Shown: piece after piece, positions 26,590-35,097 of the stretch
How positions within the stretch are numbered: the first letter of the stretch is position 1
Layout: each line of letters begins with the position of its first letter
Assembly (NCBI GenBank): GCA_963665195.1
Contig: OY762070.1
Location: forward strand, 3,410,001-3,474,000
Direction: 5' to 3'
Origin: VXYL01 sp963665195
Lineage (GTDB): Bacteria; Pseudomonadota; Gammaproteobacteria; Pseudomonadales; Azotimanducaceae
Length of the DNA stretch: 64,000 nt
Program-made: the position numbers and the translations under genes
Notes under the pieces: model-generated
Seen by the model: only the letters and a program-made list of their open reading frames with translations
Told to the model about the DNA's origin: nothing
The model's database searches: none

Positions 26590-29500
26590 ACGCGTGGAGA
26601 TCGTCTACCAGAGATGTGTCGTACACCCCCGGCGAGGCGGCTGTAGAGGCCGCCGCGGGCGAGCAGCTCGTCGTGGCTGCCGGCTTCCATTGTGCGGCCG
26701 GCGTCGAGCACGACGATCCGGTCGGCGTTGCGCACCGTGGAGAGCCGGTGGGCGATCACGATGGTCGTGCGGTCGGCCATCAGCTCTTCGAGCGCGTGGC
26801 GCACGGCCTGTTCGTTCACGGCGTCCAGATGCGAGGTCGCTTCGTCGAGGATGAGCACCTGCGCATCCTTCAGGAACGCCCGGGCGATGGCGACGCGCTG
26901 GCGCTGGCCGCCAGAGAGCCGGACGCCGCGCTCGCCGACGCGGGTCTCCAAGCCGTCCGGCAGGGCTTCCACGAACGCGCCTAGGGACGCCCGGCGCACG
27001 GCCTCGCCCAGTTCGTCGGCAGTCGCATCTGGCTTGGCGATGAGGATGTTGGCGCGCAGCGTCTCGTTGAACAGGTACGTGTCCTGGGTGACCAGCGCCA
27101 CCCGGTCGCGCAGTTCGTCGAGCCGGTAGTCGCGGATGTCTCGGCCATCGAAGCGGATGCCGCCCGAGTCCGGGTCCCAGAACCGCATCAACAGGTGCGC
27201 GACGGTGGTCTTGCCGGCGCCCGAGGGGCCGACCAAGGCCAGCGTCTTGCCCGCCGGGACGCTGAAGCTCGCCCCGTCGAGCGCTAGGCGACTGTTGCCG
27301 AGGTAGGAGAAGCGCGCATCGTGGACCTCGATGGCAGCTCCGCCGGGATGCGACGGCGCACCCGCGCCAGGTCCATCCGCCACCGCCTCGACCTCGTTGT
27401 GTACCGCGTACAGCCGCCGCGTCGCGCCGAGGGTGTCGGCGAGCTGTCTGCCGATGTGGGCGATCTCGGACACGGGCAGGAACGCCGCCATGGCCAGTAG
27501 CGTCAGCATCGGCAGGATCGCCGAGTCCAGCGCGCCGGTGCCGACCAGATGCGCGCCCGTCGCCACTACCACGAGGCCGCCGAGGCCGGTGACGGCCTCC
27601 AAGATCGCCGTCTGCCTCGTGAGGTCCGCGTAGAACGGCAGCCGCAGCTTCGTATGCCGTTCGATGCGCGTGACGAACTCCGCGCCGCGAGCCTTCGCGC
27701 GTTGGAACGCGAGTATCTCCGGCAGCCCCTGGATCGTATCCACCGCGTGGGCGTTCATGTCGCCGAATGCCTCCCGCGCTCGCGAGCCCAGCACGTCGAT
27801 GCGTCGCCGGGCCAGCACCGGGCTGATCGCCACCACGGCCAGGAACGGCGCGAGCGCCAGCGCCAACGGCCAGCCGAACCACGCGAGCGTGCCGACCACG
27901 GTCGCCGGCACCAGCACGGCGACCAGGAACGGTGCAACGGTGTGCGCGAAGAAGTACTCCACGAGTTCGACATCGTGCGTCGCCATGCCCACCAGGTCGC
28001 CCGTTCGCCGCCGGACGAGGTACGCCGGCGCCAGCCGCTCGAGCTTGTTGTACAAGGCGATGCGCATCTCCGCGAGCATGCGAAACGCCATGTCGTGCGC
28101 GAACCACGACTCCAGCCAATGCAGCACGCCGCTCAAGGGCGCGATGACCGCGAGGACAGCCAGGTACGGCGTGAAGGGCTCGCCGCGCTTCACCGCGGCG
28201 ACGGCGAGGGCGCTGGCCGCGCCGACGCCGATCAGCGACGCCACTCTGGCAATCCCCAAGGCTAGGACGATCGAGAACTTCGCCTTCCACGGCACGACGT
28301 GGCGCAGCAGTTCGCGGAAGACGCCGGTCCAGCCCATGCCCTCGGCGCGCAGGATCGCATCGGTGGGTTCGCTGTGGGCGCGGGCGTCGTCCACCAGCAC
28401 ATCCTCCAGCGGGACCTCCCGCGCCGTCCCGCGACCATCGGCCGAAACCACAGACGGACCGACCTCCCTGCCCTCGTCGGCCTGGGCTTCCATGAGCCGG
28501 TAGTACGCGCCGCGCGCCCGCATCAGCGAGGCGTGGTCGCCGGCCTCGACGATGGCGCCCTGCTCCAGCACCAGAATGCGGTCCGCGCCGATCACGCTCG
28601 ACAGCCGGTGCGCGAAGATCAGCGTCGTGCGGCCCTGCATGAGCCGGTCCAGCGCAGACTGGATCACCGCCTCGTTCTCCGCGTCCACTGAAGAGAGCGC
28701 CTCGTCGAGGATCAGGATCGGCGCGTCGCGCAGCAGGGCGCGGGCGATGGCGAGGCGCTGGCGCTGGCCGCCGGAGAGCTTGATGCCGCGCTCGCCGATG
28801 ACCGTGGCGTAGCCCTGCGGCAGGCGGGCGATGAACTCGTGGGCGTTGGCGGCGCGGGCGGCGGCCTCGATTTCCTCGGCGGTCGCATCGGGCTTGCCGA
28901 AATGCAGGTTCTCCAAGACGGTGCCGTGGAAAAGGTAGGTGTCCTGATTCACCACCGCGACGTTGGGATAGACGTCGTCGGCGCCGAGGTCGCGCAAATC
29001 GTGCCCGCCGATGCGAACGACGCCGCCGTCGGGGTCGTAGAAGCGCAGCAGCAGGCGCACGATGGTGGACTTCCCGGCGCCGCTCTCGCCGACGAAGCCT
29101 ACCCGCTCCCCGGCGTCGACGCGGAACGAGAGGCCGCGGTGCGCGGGGCGCCGTCCGCCGGGATATGCGAACGAGACCTCCTCGAACTCAACGACCGGCG
29201 TGATCGGGCCGTCCGTGGCGACCGGCGTCGACGGCGGCTCGACCCTCGGCCGCGCATCGAGCAGCGCGAAGATGTCGTCCGCCGCAGCCCGGCTCATCAT
29301 GCCGTTGTGCAGCAGCGCCCGAAGGTCGCGCTGCGGCCGGAACACCTCGATGCCCATCATCAGCACGACGAGCAGCAGCTCGATGCTCATCTGCCCGTCG
29401 GCGACCCGCCAGGCGCCTAGCGCAAGCACGGCCGCCGTGCCCACCGCGACGCCCAAGTCGGTGATGCCGCGGTTGGCCGCGTTCGTCGCGAGCACCCACA

Positions 29501-30197
29501 TCGTGCTTCTGAACACCTCGTGCGCCCGTTCCGCCAGCAGCCGCCCGCGCGCAGCGCTCTGGCCGAAGGCCTTGAGCGTCGCAAGGCCCTGGATCGCGTC
29601 GAGGAACTCCGCGGCGAAGGCGCGGTAGGCACGGGAACGCCGCATGCTGCTCTTCGCCTCGACGCGCTGGAACGAAACCGGCGCGAACAGAGTGAATATC
29701 GCGAAGCCGAACATCAGCGCAGCTACCGGCAGGTCGTAGAACGCCAGCAGCGCGAAGACGACGAGCGGCGTGATCGCGGCGATCAGCAGTTGCGGCAGGT
29801 ACTGGCCGAAGTAGGTCTCGAGCTGCTCGACCCCGTCGATCATCGAGATCATCACGGCCCCGGTCCGCTCCAGGCCGAAATGCGCCGGGCCGAGCGCCAC
29901 CACCTTGGCGTAAAGCCGCTTGCGCAGCGCCAACTGCACGCGGATGGCGGTGCGGTGCGCGACCATCGCCCGGGTGTGCTCGATCCAGCCGCGCAGCACC
30001 ATCACCGCCGCCACCGCGGCCAGCGGGACGATCAGGTCCGCGAACGTCGCGCCGGCGAAGACGCGCGCGAGAAGCCAGCCGAGCAGCCCCAGCCGGCCGA
30101 TCCCGACGAGGGACGAGACGATGCCCAACGCCACGGTCGCCGCGATGCGCAGGCGTACGCCGCGCGTGAACTGCCAAAGGCGGGTGTCGAAGAGCAT
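26556..30197 (-). CDS. Fused double ABC exporter (CydD/CydC-like), C-terminal tail replaced by IS sequence
   Basis: A 1,213-aa inner-membrane protein with two complete half-transporters in tandem. TM domain 1 spans about residues 15-310 and ATPase 1 about 335-560 (Walker A GESGAGKST near 371, signature LSGGQ near 473, ILILDEALSSVD). TM domain 2 spans about 630-925 and ATPase 2 about 955-1190 (GPSGAGKTT, LSGGQ, VLILDEATSHLD). The first half resembles CydD (YFGQYLPQLLIAAITPLVV), the second CydC. Substrate is unknown; thiol or drug export is possible. The start is the ATG at 30197. The natural end would have been LAGRQMAV and a stop at 25002-25004; the IS turns it into LAGGVRHISGRRS and a further 13 residues. 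Both ATPases are complete, so it may still work. Confidence 0.9.
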   Translation of the reverse strand: MLFDTRLWQFTRGVRLRIAATVALGIVSSLVGIGRLGLLGWLLARVFAGATFADLIVPLAAVAAVMVLRGWIEHTRAMVAHRTAIRVQLALRKRLYAKVVALGPAHFGLERTGAVMISMIDGVEQLETYFGQYLPQLLIAAITPLVVFALLAFYDLPVAALMFGFAIFTLFAPVSFQRVEAKSSMRRSRAYRAFAAEFLDAIQGLATLKAFGQSAARGRLLAERAHEVFRSTMWVLATNAANRGITDLGVAVGTAAVLALGAWRVADGQMSIELLLVVLMMGIEVFRPQRDLRALLHNGMMSRAAADDIFALLDARPRVEPPSTPVATDGPITPVVEFEEVSFAYPGGRRPAHRGLSFRVDAGERVGFVGESGAGKSTIVRLLLRFYDPDGGVVRIGGHDLRDLGADDVYPNVAVVNQDTYLFHGTVLENLHFGKPDATAEEIEAAARAANAHEFIARLPQGYATVIGERGIKLSGGQRQRLAIARALLRDAPILILDEALSSVDAENEAVIQSALDRLMQGRTTLIFAHRLSSVIGADRILVLEQGAIVEAGDHASLMRARGAYYRLMEAQADEGREVGPSVVSADGRGTAREVPLEDVLVDDARAHSEPTDAILRAEGMGWTGVFRELLRHVVPWKAKFSIVLALGIARVASLIGVGAASALAVAAVKRGEPFTPYLAVLAVIAPLSGVLHWLESWFAHDMAFRMLAEMRIALYNKLERLAPAYLVRRRTGDLVGMATHDVELVEYFFAHTVAPFLVAVLVPATVVGTLAWFGWPLALALAPFLAVVAISPVLARRRIDVLGSRAREAFGDMNAHAVDTIQGLPEILAFQRAKARGAEFVTRIERHTKLRLPFYADLTRQTAILEAVTGLGGLVVVATGAHLVGTGALDSAILPMLTLLAMAAFLPVSEIAHIGRQLADTLGATRRLYAVHNEVEAVADGPGAGAPSHPGGAAIEVHDARFSYLGNSRLALDGASFSVPAGKTLALVGPSGAGKTTVAHLLMRFWDPDSGGIRFDGRDIRDYRLDELRDRVALVTQDTYLFNETLRANILIAKPDATADELGEAVRRASLGAFVEALPDGLETRVGERGVRLSGGQRQRVAIARAFLKDAQVLILDEATSHLDAVNEQAVRHALEELMADRTTIVIAHRLSTVRNADRIVVLDAGRTMEAGSHDELLARGGLYSRLAGGVRHISGRRSPRVHAARRRRCSQ
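26629..26637. repeat. Right copy of the 9-bp target-site duplication
   Basis: CCGGCGAGG, identical to 25021-25029, marks the other side of the insertion sequence, inside the coding sequence of the ABC exporter. Confidence 0.9.
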
Positions 30198-30399
30198 GCC
30201 GCGGCGCGCGACCCTCGGCGCATAGGTACCGCAGGCGATGGTAGCGGCTTGGACCCCGGAATGAGTGCGGCTTGTGCCACACCGCGGGCCAGAGTCGGTG
30301 ATTCGACCGCAACGACTCCGACCGTGGCGCATCCACCTGCTGATCCTCCGGTGACGCTGCCCCGCTGAATCCGACGCCGTTCAACGACGCGCGTCAGCT

Positions 30400-31251
30400 T
30401 CACTGCCCAGGGGATTTGTCCTCGACCGACCTGGTGACCGCAACGTGCGTGTCGGGGTTCCGGTCCTGATTGGGGTCGACCAAGCGACCGGCCGGAAAGC
30501 TGACCAATACCGCCGGCGCGGGCGTGTCGAGGCAAAGAAGGTGGTTGTTGTCCCGGTCTCCCAGGTCCGCGAGCGCGGTCGGAACGATCTCGTCACGCGA
30601 GCCGTCCGTGCGCTCCACCGTTACGCGATAGAGCGTGCGCTCCGCGTCGCCAGCATCGTCGCCGTCAGGCGGTCGCACTCCACCGGCCCAGGTCGCCCGG
30701 ACCACCTGCTGAGTGCCGGTCGGACAGCCAGACCGCCCGGCATCGGGTAAGGCTTCCGCCAGCACGAGAGAGGGCCCCGCATCCAGCGGCGTGACATGGC
30801 TCCACGTGCCACGAAAGTTCACCCGCTCCCCCGTCGCCCCATCCGAGAACAGGTCGCCCGCAACGAGCACTTTCACCGGCGGATCGTCCGCGGCGTCGCC
30901 GAACGTACCGATGAGGAGCACGGTCCTGAGTTCGCCTGCGTCGCGGGCCGGTCTGAGCGTTGCGCAGATGGGCGTGCGTTCAATCCCAGACCGCGTGACG
31001 ACCCGGAAGTCCTCCGGCTGCAGGGATTCCGGGTCCACCGTATGCGACAGCACGACCGGCATGCCGTCCTTCCCGGATGCGCCCAGGCAGAGGCGATTCG
31101 CCCGTAACGGCAAGGCGTTGTCCAACCCGAAAAAGGCGGACAGCGGACGCGCATCCCGGTCGTTCGCAGCGTGCGCGACAGGTGCTGGCGCCAGGCAAAT
31201 CGCTGCCAAGCCCGCTGCGACAAGGCCGACAACGTAGCGGCGCGCCTTCAT
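30400..31251 (-). CDS. Exported protein of unknown function
   Basis: A 283-aa protein with a clear signal peptide, MKARRYVVGLVAAGLAAICL up to about residue 28 (PVAHA-AND). The mature part has LSAFFGLDNALP, the segment MPVVLSHTVDPESLQPEDFRV and later an acidic loop, PDGDDAGDAERTLYRV, with two or three cysteines that could form disulfides. I do not recognise the family. I chose the ATG at 31251, since the alternative 11 codons upstream lacks a good signal sequence. The gene stands alone between the ABC exporter and the SDR. Confidence 0.65.
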   Translation of the reverse strand: MKARRYVVGLVAAGLAAICLAPAPVAHAANDRDARPLSAFFGLDNALPLRANRLCLGASGKDGMPVVLSHTVDPESLQPEDFRVVTRSGIERTPICATLRPARDAGELRTVLLIGTFGDAADDPPVKVLVAGDLFSDGATGERVNFRGTWSHVTPLDAGPSLVLAEALPDAGRSGCPTGTQQVVRATWAGGVRPPDGDDAGDAERTLYRVTVERTDGSRDEIVPTALADLGDRDNNHLLCLDTPAPAVLVSFPAGRLVDPNQDRNPDTHVAVTRSVEDKSPGQ

Positions 31252-31306
31252 CTTGTCAGGCTCTCCCGAACATCCCGGTTGCATGTTCGCATGGTGCGCT
31301 GGCGCC

Positions 31307-32119
31307 TCAGTGCTCCATCACCGCGCCGCCGTCCTGGTTGATGGACTGGCCGTGAATCCAAGATGCGGCTTCGGTACACAGATAGGCGATGAACTCGCCC
31401 ACTTCGTCGTCGCTGCCCCAGCGGCTCACCGGGTCGCCCGGACGCTCGCGCCGCGGCCGGTCGTCGGGCCGCACGTCGTCCATCCGCGAGGTGTCCACGG
31501 CGCCTGGGCAGACGCAGTTGACGTTCACTCCGTGCGGGCCGAACTCCCGCGCCATGGACTGCGTCATGCCGATCATGGCGAAGTTGGCGGCGTTGTAGGC
31601 GAGCGTATTGGCGCTGCCGCGCTTGCCGGCCACCGACGCGACGTTGACGATCTTGCCGCCCTCGCCCTGCGCGTAGATGCGGCGGATGACGGCCTGCGTG
31701 CAGAGGAACGTGCCGCGCACCTTTACATCCACCACGCGCTGGAACAGCTCCGCATCGAGATCCGGCACCGGCACCCGATCCGCGCCCCGCGCCACCGCGG
31801 CGTTGTTGATCAGAATGTCGATGCGGCCGAGCTCGGCGACGATGCGATCCACCGCCGCCTCCGTGGCCGTGCGGTCCGCAACGTCGAAGCGAAGCGGCAG
31901 CGCCCGCCGGCCTTCCGCGCGAATCTGCTCGGCCACGCTGTCCACGTCCTTCCAGCCGACCGCCTTCTCGTCGTCCGGGAAGGTCGCGGGATCGCGCCCC
32001 GTGCCACTTACCGCCACATCGGCCCCCAGTCGCGCCAGCGCCACCGCCGCCGCCCGGCCAATGCCGCGCAGGCGTCCGGCCCCCGTGACCAACGCGACCC
32101 GTCCCGTCAGTTCTGCCAT
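31307..32119 (-). CDS. Short-chain dehydrogenase/reductase lacking the catalytic lysine
   Basis: A 270-aa classical SDR. The NAD(P)-binding motif TGAGRLRGIGRA (about residues 12-23), LINNAAVA (about 103-110), the catalytic Ser162 in VNVASVAG and Tyr175 in LAYNAANFA are all present. The lysine that should be four residues after the tyrosine (YxxxK) is Asn179, encoded by AAC at 31583-31585. The C-terminus (WIHGQSINQDGG) is typical. The family reduces or oxidises alcohols and ketones; without the lysine, activity is doubtful or altered. If it is a real protein, it may have a scavenging or scaffolding role. Confidence 0.88.
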   Translation of the reverse strand: MAELTGRVALVTGAGRLRGIGRAAAVALARLGADVAVSGTGRDPATFPDDEKAVGWKDVDSVAEQIRAEGRRALPLRFDVADRTATEAAVDRIVAELGRIDILINNAAVARGADRVPVPDLDAELFQRVVDVKVRGTFLCTQAVIRRIYAQGEGGKIVNVASVAGKRGSANTLAYNAANFAMIGMTQSMAREFGPHGVNVNCVCPGAVDTSRMDDVRPDDRPRRERPGDPVSRWGSDDEVGEFIAYLCTEAASWIHGQSINQDGGAVMEH

Positions 32120-32224
32120 TGCGTCGTCTCCTCCATGCCAAAGCGATCAACCGGGCCTGGTAATACAGGCGTGTCGGATGTTACTCCGCAACGGAGCCTG
32201 CCCTGCACCCGTGACGATGGATGC

Positions 32225-32713
32225 CTAGCCCAGAACGAACCGCGCCCGCTCTCGCCTCAGCATTTCGTATGTGGACATGCACCGTAGGCCGAGTTCGAGG
32301 CAGGCATTCGGGATCTTGATCTTCTTGACTGTATCGGCAGCTACTTCGTGCGTCACGACAGTGCAGTCGTGAGCGAGCGCGTGCGCGACAAGCCAGTAGT
32401 CCGCGATCTGCAGGAAGACGGAGACGGCGGCCGGGTCGAAGTTCCCGGCACCCGCCCAAGCACTGACTTGCGCTAGGGCATCGGCGACCCTGCTGTCCGC
32501 AGCTAGGAAGAACCTGTCGCCGCGTTGCCTAACCCATCCGGTCAACTCGTCGTCTCCCGCCAGCAGCTCGTCGGCGACCTGCTGGATACTGGCCACAGTC
32601 CCGGCTTCGTTGCTTGCAGCCAGCCAATCCCAGAAAGCAGGGCAGAAGTCGAAGCCGTAGTGGAGGTTCTTTGCCTGGATGAAGACGTTGGCATCCAGCA
32701 GATAACGCGTCAT
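32225..32713 (-). CDS. DUF4411 PIN-like toxin
   Basis: A 162-aa PIN-like protein of the DUF4411 type: YLLDANVFIQAKNLHYGFDFCPAFWDWL at the N-terminus, then VADELLAGDDEL, ADYWLVAHALAHDCTVVTHE and KIKIPNACLELGLRC. The acidic residues in LLDAN, DELLAGDDE and D-Y-W-L fit a PIN nuclease. It overlaps by 4 bp the end of an XRE-ImmA/IrrE gene, the usual partner of DUF4411 proteins, forming a toxin-antitoxin-like pair. Confidence 0.85.
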   Translation of the reverse strand: MTRYLLDANVFIQAKNLHYGFDFCPAFWDWLAASNEAGTVASIQQVADELLAGDDELTGWVRQRGDRFFLAADSRVADALAQVSAWAGAGNFDPAAVSVFLQIADYWLVAHALAHDCTVVTHEVAADTVKKIKIPNACLELGLRCMSTYEMLRRERARFVLG

Positions 32714-33855
32714 GGCAGCACCCCCAGCTCTCGTCCGAGGCGCATGAAGCTCTCCGTCCTCCGCATGCCTAGCATGCGGAAGGCGTCCCGGTACAGCGTG
32801 TTCCCTTCCACAGTGCTGACCACGAGCGCTCGAGCGAATCGGCGACCCACTCGTACGGCGGATGTGCGGTAGAAGCTCCCGCCGTCGCCGCTACGCGCAG
32901 CGAGTGTGCGGAGGCGAGCGTTTTCCGCCGCCCACGCCGCTTCGAAAGCGGCTCGCTGCAGCCACTCGGCATCCAGCAGCCGTCGCAGCATGACCAGCGT
33001 GCTCACCTTGAAGATGCGGGTCAGCCGCTTGAGCGCATCCGCAAGGTCCTCGCTTGGGTCCAGTTCGCTGCGCAGCTCTGCCAGGGGAACCAAGAACTCG
33101 GCGGCAGTGGCATTGCACCAAGCTTCCTCGCGCCGAATGCGGGGCGCCGGCGCAGCCTCGCAGTCCGAGAGCGCGGTAGCCCCCAGCCACAGGTGTGCCA
33201 GTTCGTGCGCCAGCGTGAACATCTGCGCCGACTTCGTATCCGCGCCATTGATGAACACGAGCGGCGCAAGCCGGTCGCTCAGGGCGAATCCCCTGAACTC
33301 TTCCGGCTTCAGCCGGCGATGGGTATTGCTCGCGACGATCCCGCTGACCATGACTAGCACGCCCGCAGCCTCCGCATTGCGGATGTACTGTCGCAACGCA
33401 TCTCCCCACGTAGGGCGCGACCGGGCCGTAGTGCCGAGCGCCTCCCGCATCTGCAAGGCCGCGGTCTCCGGCGGCGTCGCGATGGTGGCACCGCCCACGA
33501 AGCTGCACTCATCCGCTCCCTCGACTCTGGCGTGGTAGCGGTACCAGCTCTGCCGCTCTTGACACATGCGGATGGTGTCGAGGAGGTCTGGGCTCGGATG
33601 GGCGACCGGGCGACCGGCGATGGTGCGGAAGTCCGGGATCGGGATGGACTCGACCGGCGGCTCGCGCATGAAGAGGTAGCCGACCGGAACGTGCAGCGCC
33701 GTCGCAACCATCTCGACCTGCTTCAGCGTGGGTTGCAGCTCGCCCGCTTCCCACTCGGGCAGCTTCGCAAATCGCTTGCGGAGTTCCTCGTGTGTCCGAC
33801 CGGCGCGCTCGCGCGCCCAACGCAACAGCACCGGATTGACGGGAGCGCGGGGCAT
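32710..33855 (-). CDS. XRE-like regulator with ImmA/IrrE metallopeptidase domain
   Basis: A 381-aa protein: a short helix-turn-helix region (residues about 5-65, RWARERAGRTHEELRKRF ... LHVPVGYLFMREPP), then an ImmA/IrrE-type zinc peptidase with HELAH (H217-E218-x-x-H221) in MFTLAHELAHLWLG. This domain arrangement is seen in antitoxin or regulator partners of DUF4411 and other PIN toxins. It begins with ATG at 33855 and overlaps the toxin start by 4 bp, giving the order antitoxin then toxin. It could also regulate stress responses by cleaving a repressor. Confidence 0.87.
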   Translation of the reverse strand: MPRAPVNPVLLRWARERAGRTHEELRKRFAKLPEWEAGELQPTLKQVEMVATALHVPVGYLFMREPPVESIPIPDFRTIAGRPVAHPSPDLLDTIRMCQERQSWYRYHARVEGADECSFVGGATIATPPETAALQMREALGTTARSRPTWGDALRQYIRNAEAAGVLVMVSGIVASNTHRRLKPEEFRGFALSDRLAPLVFINGADTKSAQMFTLAHELAHLWLGATALSDCEAAPAPRIRREEAWCNATAAEFLVPLAELRSELDPSEDLADALKRLTRIFKVSTLVMLRRLLDAEWLQRAAFEAAWAAENARLRTLAARSGDGGSFYRTSAVRVGRRFARALVVSTVEGNTLYRDAFRMLGMRRTESFMRLGRELGVLP

Positions 33856-33977
33856 CTGGCGTGGTTATTCCTCAAGGTCGGGACCGGCAACATACCACCG
33901 ACGCGATCGGCAGCGCGCGCTTCTATACTGGTGCCGCCTGCATCGCGTGGTCGAGATGCACAAGAACGGACCCACTT

Positions 33978-34793
33978 TTGGACGCTTCCTGCCTTGCACA
34001 CCGCCTCACGGACGCCGAACGGCAAGCGTTCGAGCGCGATGGCTACCTTCTCCTGCCAGACGCTCTCTCGGCGGGCGAGGTGGCGGCGCTCACGGCGCTG
34101 GTGGATGACCTTGGCCGCGAGCGGGCGGGCCAGGCGGAGGCGAACGGGCGCCTGCATCTGCGCGACTTCCTGCGCGTCGATCCCATGTTCATGGACCTGA
34201 TGGACTGGCCCACCACCTTCCCCAAGGTGTTCGGCATTCTGGGCTGGCACATCCAGCTTTATCTTTCGCATGTCGACATCACGCCGCCGCTCGCGCCCGA
34301 AATGACCGTGCCGGAGCGGCTCGGCTGGCATCAGGACAGCGGCCGCGTGAACGTGGAGATGGAGACCGATCCGCGCCCGCGGCTGTCGGTGAAGGTGGGC
34401 TATTTCCTGAGCGACGTCTCCGTACCCGGCCGCGGCAACTTCTGCGTCGTCCCCGGCAGCCACCTGCAGAACCGCCTGCCGCTGCCGGAGTCCGGGAACC
34501 CGCCGGAGGCCATGCCCATCTGCGCCGAACCGGGCACGGCCGTGCTCTTCGACCGGCGCCTCTGGCACGCGCCGAGCCCGAACACTTCCGACATCACCCG
34601 CAAGGCGATCTTCTACGGCTACAGCTACCGCTGGCTGCGCCCGCGCGACAACCTCCGGATCGAGGACTACCCGGACTGCGAGGACCCGATCCGCCGCCAA
34701 CTCCTCGGCGCCAGCCGCGACGGCCACGGCTACTCGTCCCCGGAGCCTGAGGATGTGCCGCTGCGGTATTGGCTGGAGGAGCACAACGCGTGA
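33978..34793 (+). CDS. PhyH-family Fe(II)/2-oxoglutarate dioxygenase
   Basis: A 271-aa PhyH-like enzyme with LTDAERQAFERDGYLLLPDAL at the start, the iron-binding HxD in LGWHQDSGRVN, GRGNFCVVPGSHLQNR, and the distal His/Arg region in LWHAPSPNTSDITRKAIFYGYSYRWLRP. It probably hydroxylates a small metabolite. The start is uncertain: no ATG or GTG lies in frame near the conserved part, so I use the TTG at 33978. A GTG at 33861 would add 39 residues that do not look like the family. Confidence 0.8.
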   Translation: MDASCLAHRLTDAERQAFERDGYLLLPDALSAGEVAALTALVDDLGRERAGQAEANGRLHLRDFLRVDPMFMDLMDWPTTFPKVFGILGWHIQLYLSHVDITPPLAPEMTVPERLGWHQDSGRVNVEMETDPRPRLSVKVGYFLSDVSVPGRGNFCVVPGSHLQNRLPLPESGNPPEAMPICAEPGTAVLFDRRLWHAPSPNTSDITRKAIFYGYSYRWLRPRDNLRIEDYPDCEDPIRRQLLGASRDGHGYSSPEPEDVPLRYWLEEHNA

Positions 34794-34843
34794 CCAGCGC
34801 GGGGCCTTTACCCAAGCGTGCTTCCCTCGTCTTAGGAGATCGG

Positions 34844-35086
34844 ATGGCCACGTCGCAGTTGCACATGCAGACGCTGTTTCGGTTCGACGACGAGGGCCGG
34901 ATCGCCGGCACCCGGGAACCCGATGGCGAGCGCGGTCCCGTGTTCTGGCTGGCGCGAGGCATTGACGTCTGTGCATGGGCAGTGCGCCGCGGAACGCCCG
35001 AGCCGCTGGCACGCGAACTGGCGAAACTGCGGATATTCGACGACCGTCTCATCGAGTTGGCCCTCGCCCGTCTGGCGACATGTTGA
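34844..35086 (+). CDS. 80-aa protein, possibly the detached N-terminal part of a GNAT-type protein
   Basis: A short gene with a good ribosome site (TTAGGAGATCGG before the ATG). The sequence LFRFDDEGRIAGTREPDGERGPVFWLARGIDVCAWAV resembles the N-terminal segment that precedes some GNAT acetyltransferase domains, but the acetyltransferase part is missing: it stops at ARLATC. It may be a truncated remnant or a small free-standing domain. It lies 50 bp after a PhyH gene on the same strand and runs toward the next PhyH gene. Confidence 0.5.
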   Translation: MATSQLHMQTLFRFDDEGRIAGTREPDGERGPVFWLARGIDVCAWAVRRGTPEPLARELAKLRIFDDRLIELALARLATC

Positions 35087-35097
35087 GAGCGCGCCGT

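Larger units (their letters stand above)
25030..26628 (+). mobile_element. Complete ISKra4-family-like insertion sequence (1,599 bp)
   Basis: The element is bounded by inverted repeats whose outer 23 bp match exactly (25030-25052 and the complement of 26606-26628, starting GGGTGTACGACACATCTCTG), and flanked by an identical 9-bp duplication, CCGGCGAGG. It holds one transposase gene, read left to right but frameshifted. A truncated relative lies at 47333-47838 with the same left end. The element inserted seven codons before the stop of the ABC-exporter gene and separates that gene from the PhyH gene. The intact ends and duplication suggest a fairly recent insertion. Confidence 0.9.

Noticed and set aside
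30198..30332. Longer N-terminus for the ABC exporter (open frame to 30332)
   Set aside because: The added 45 residues (MRHGRSRCGR...) are not transporter-like; the ATG at 30197 starts the family sequence.
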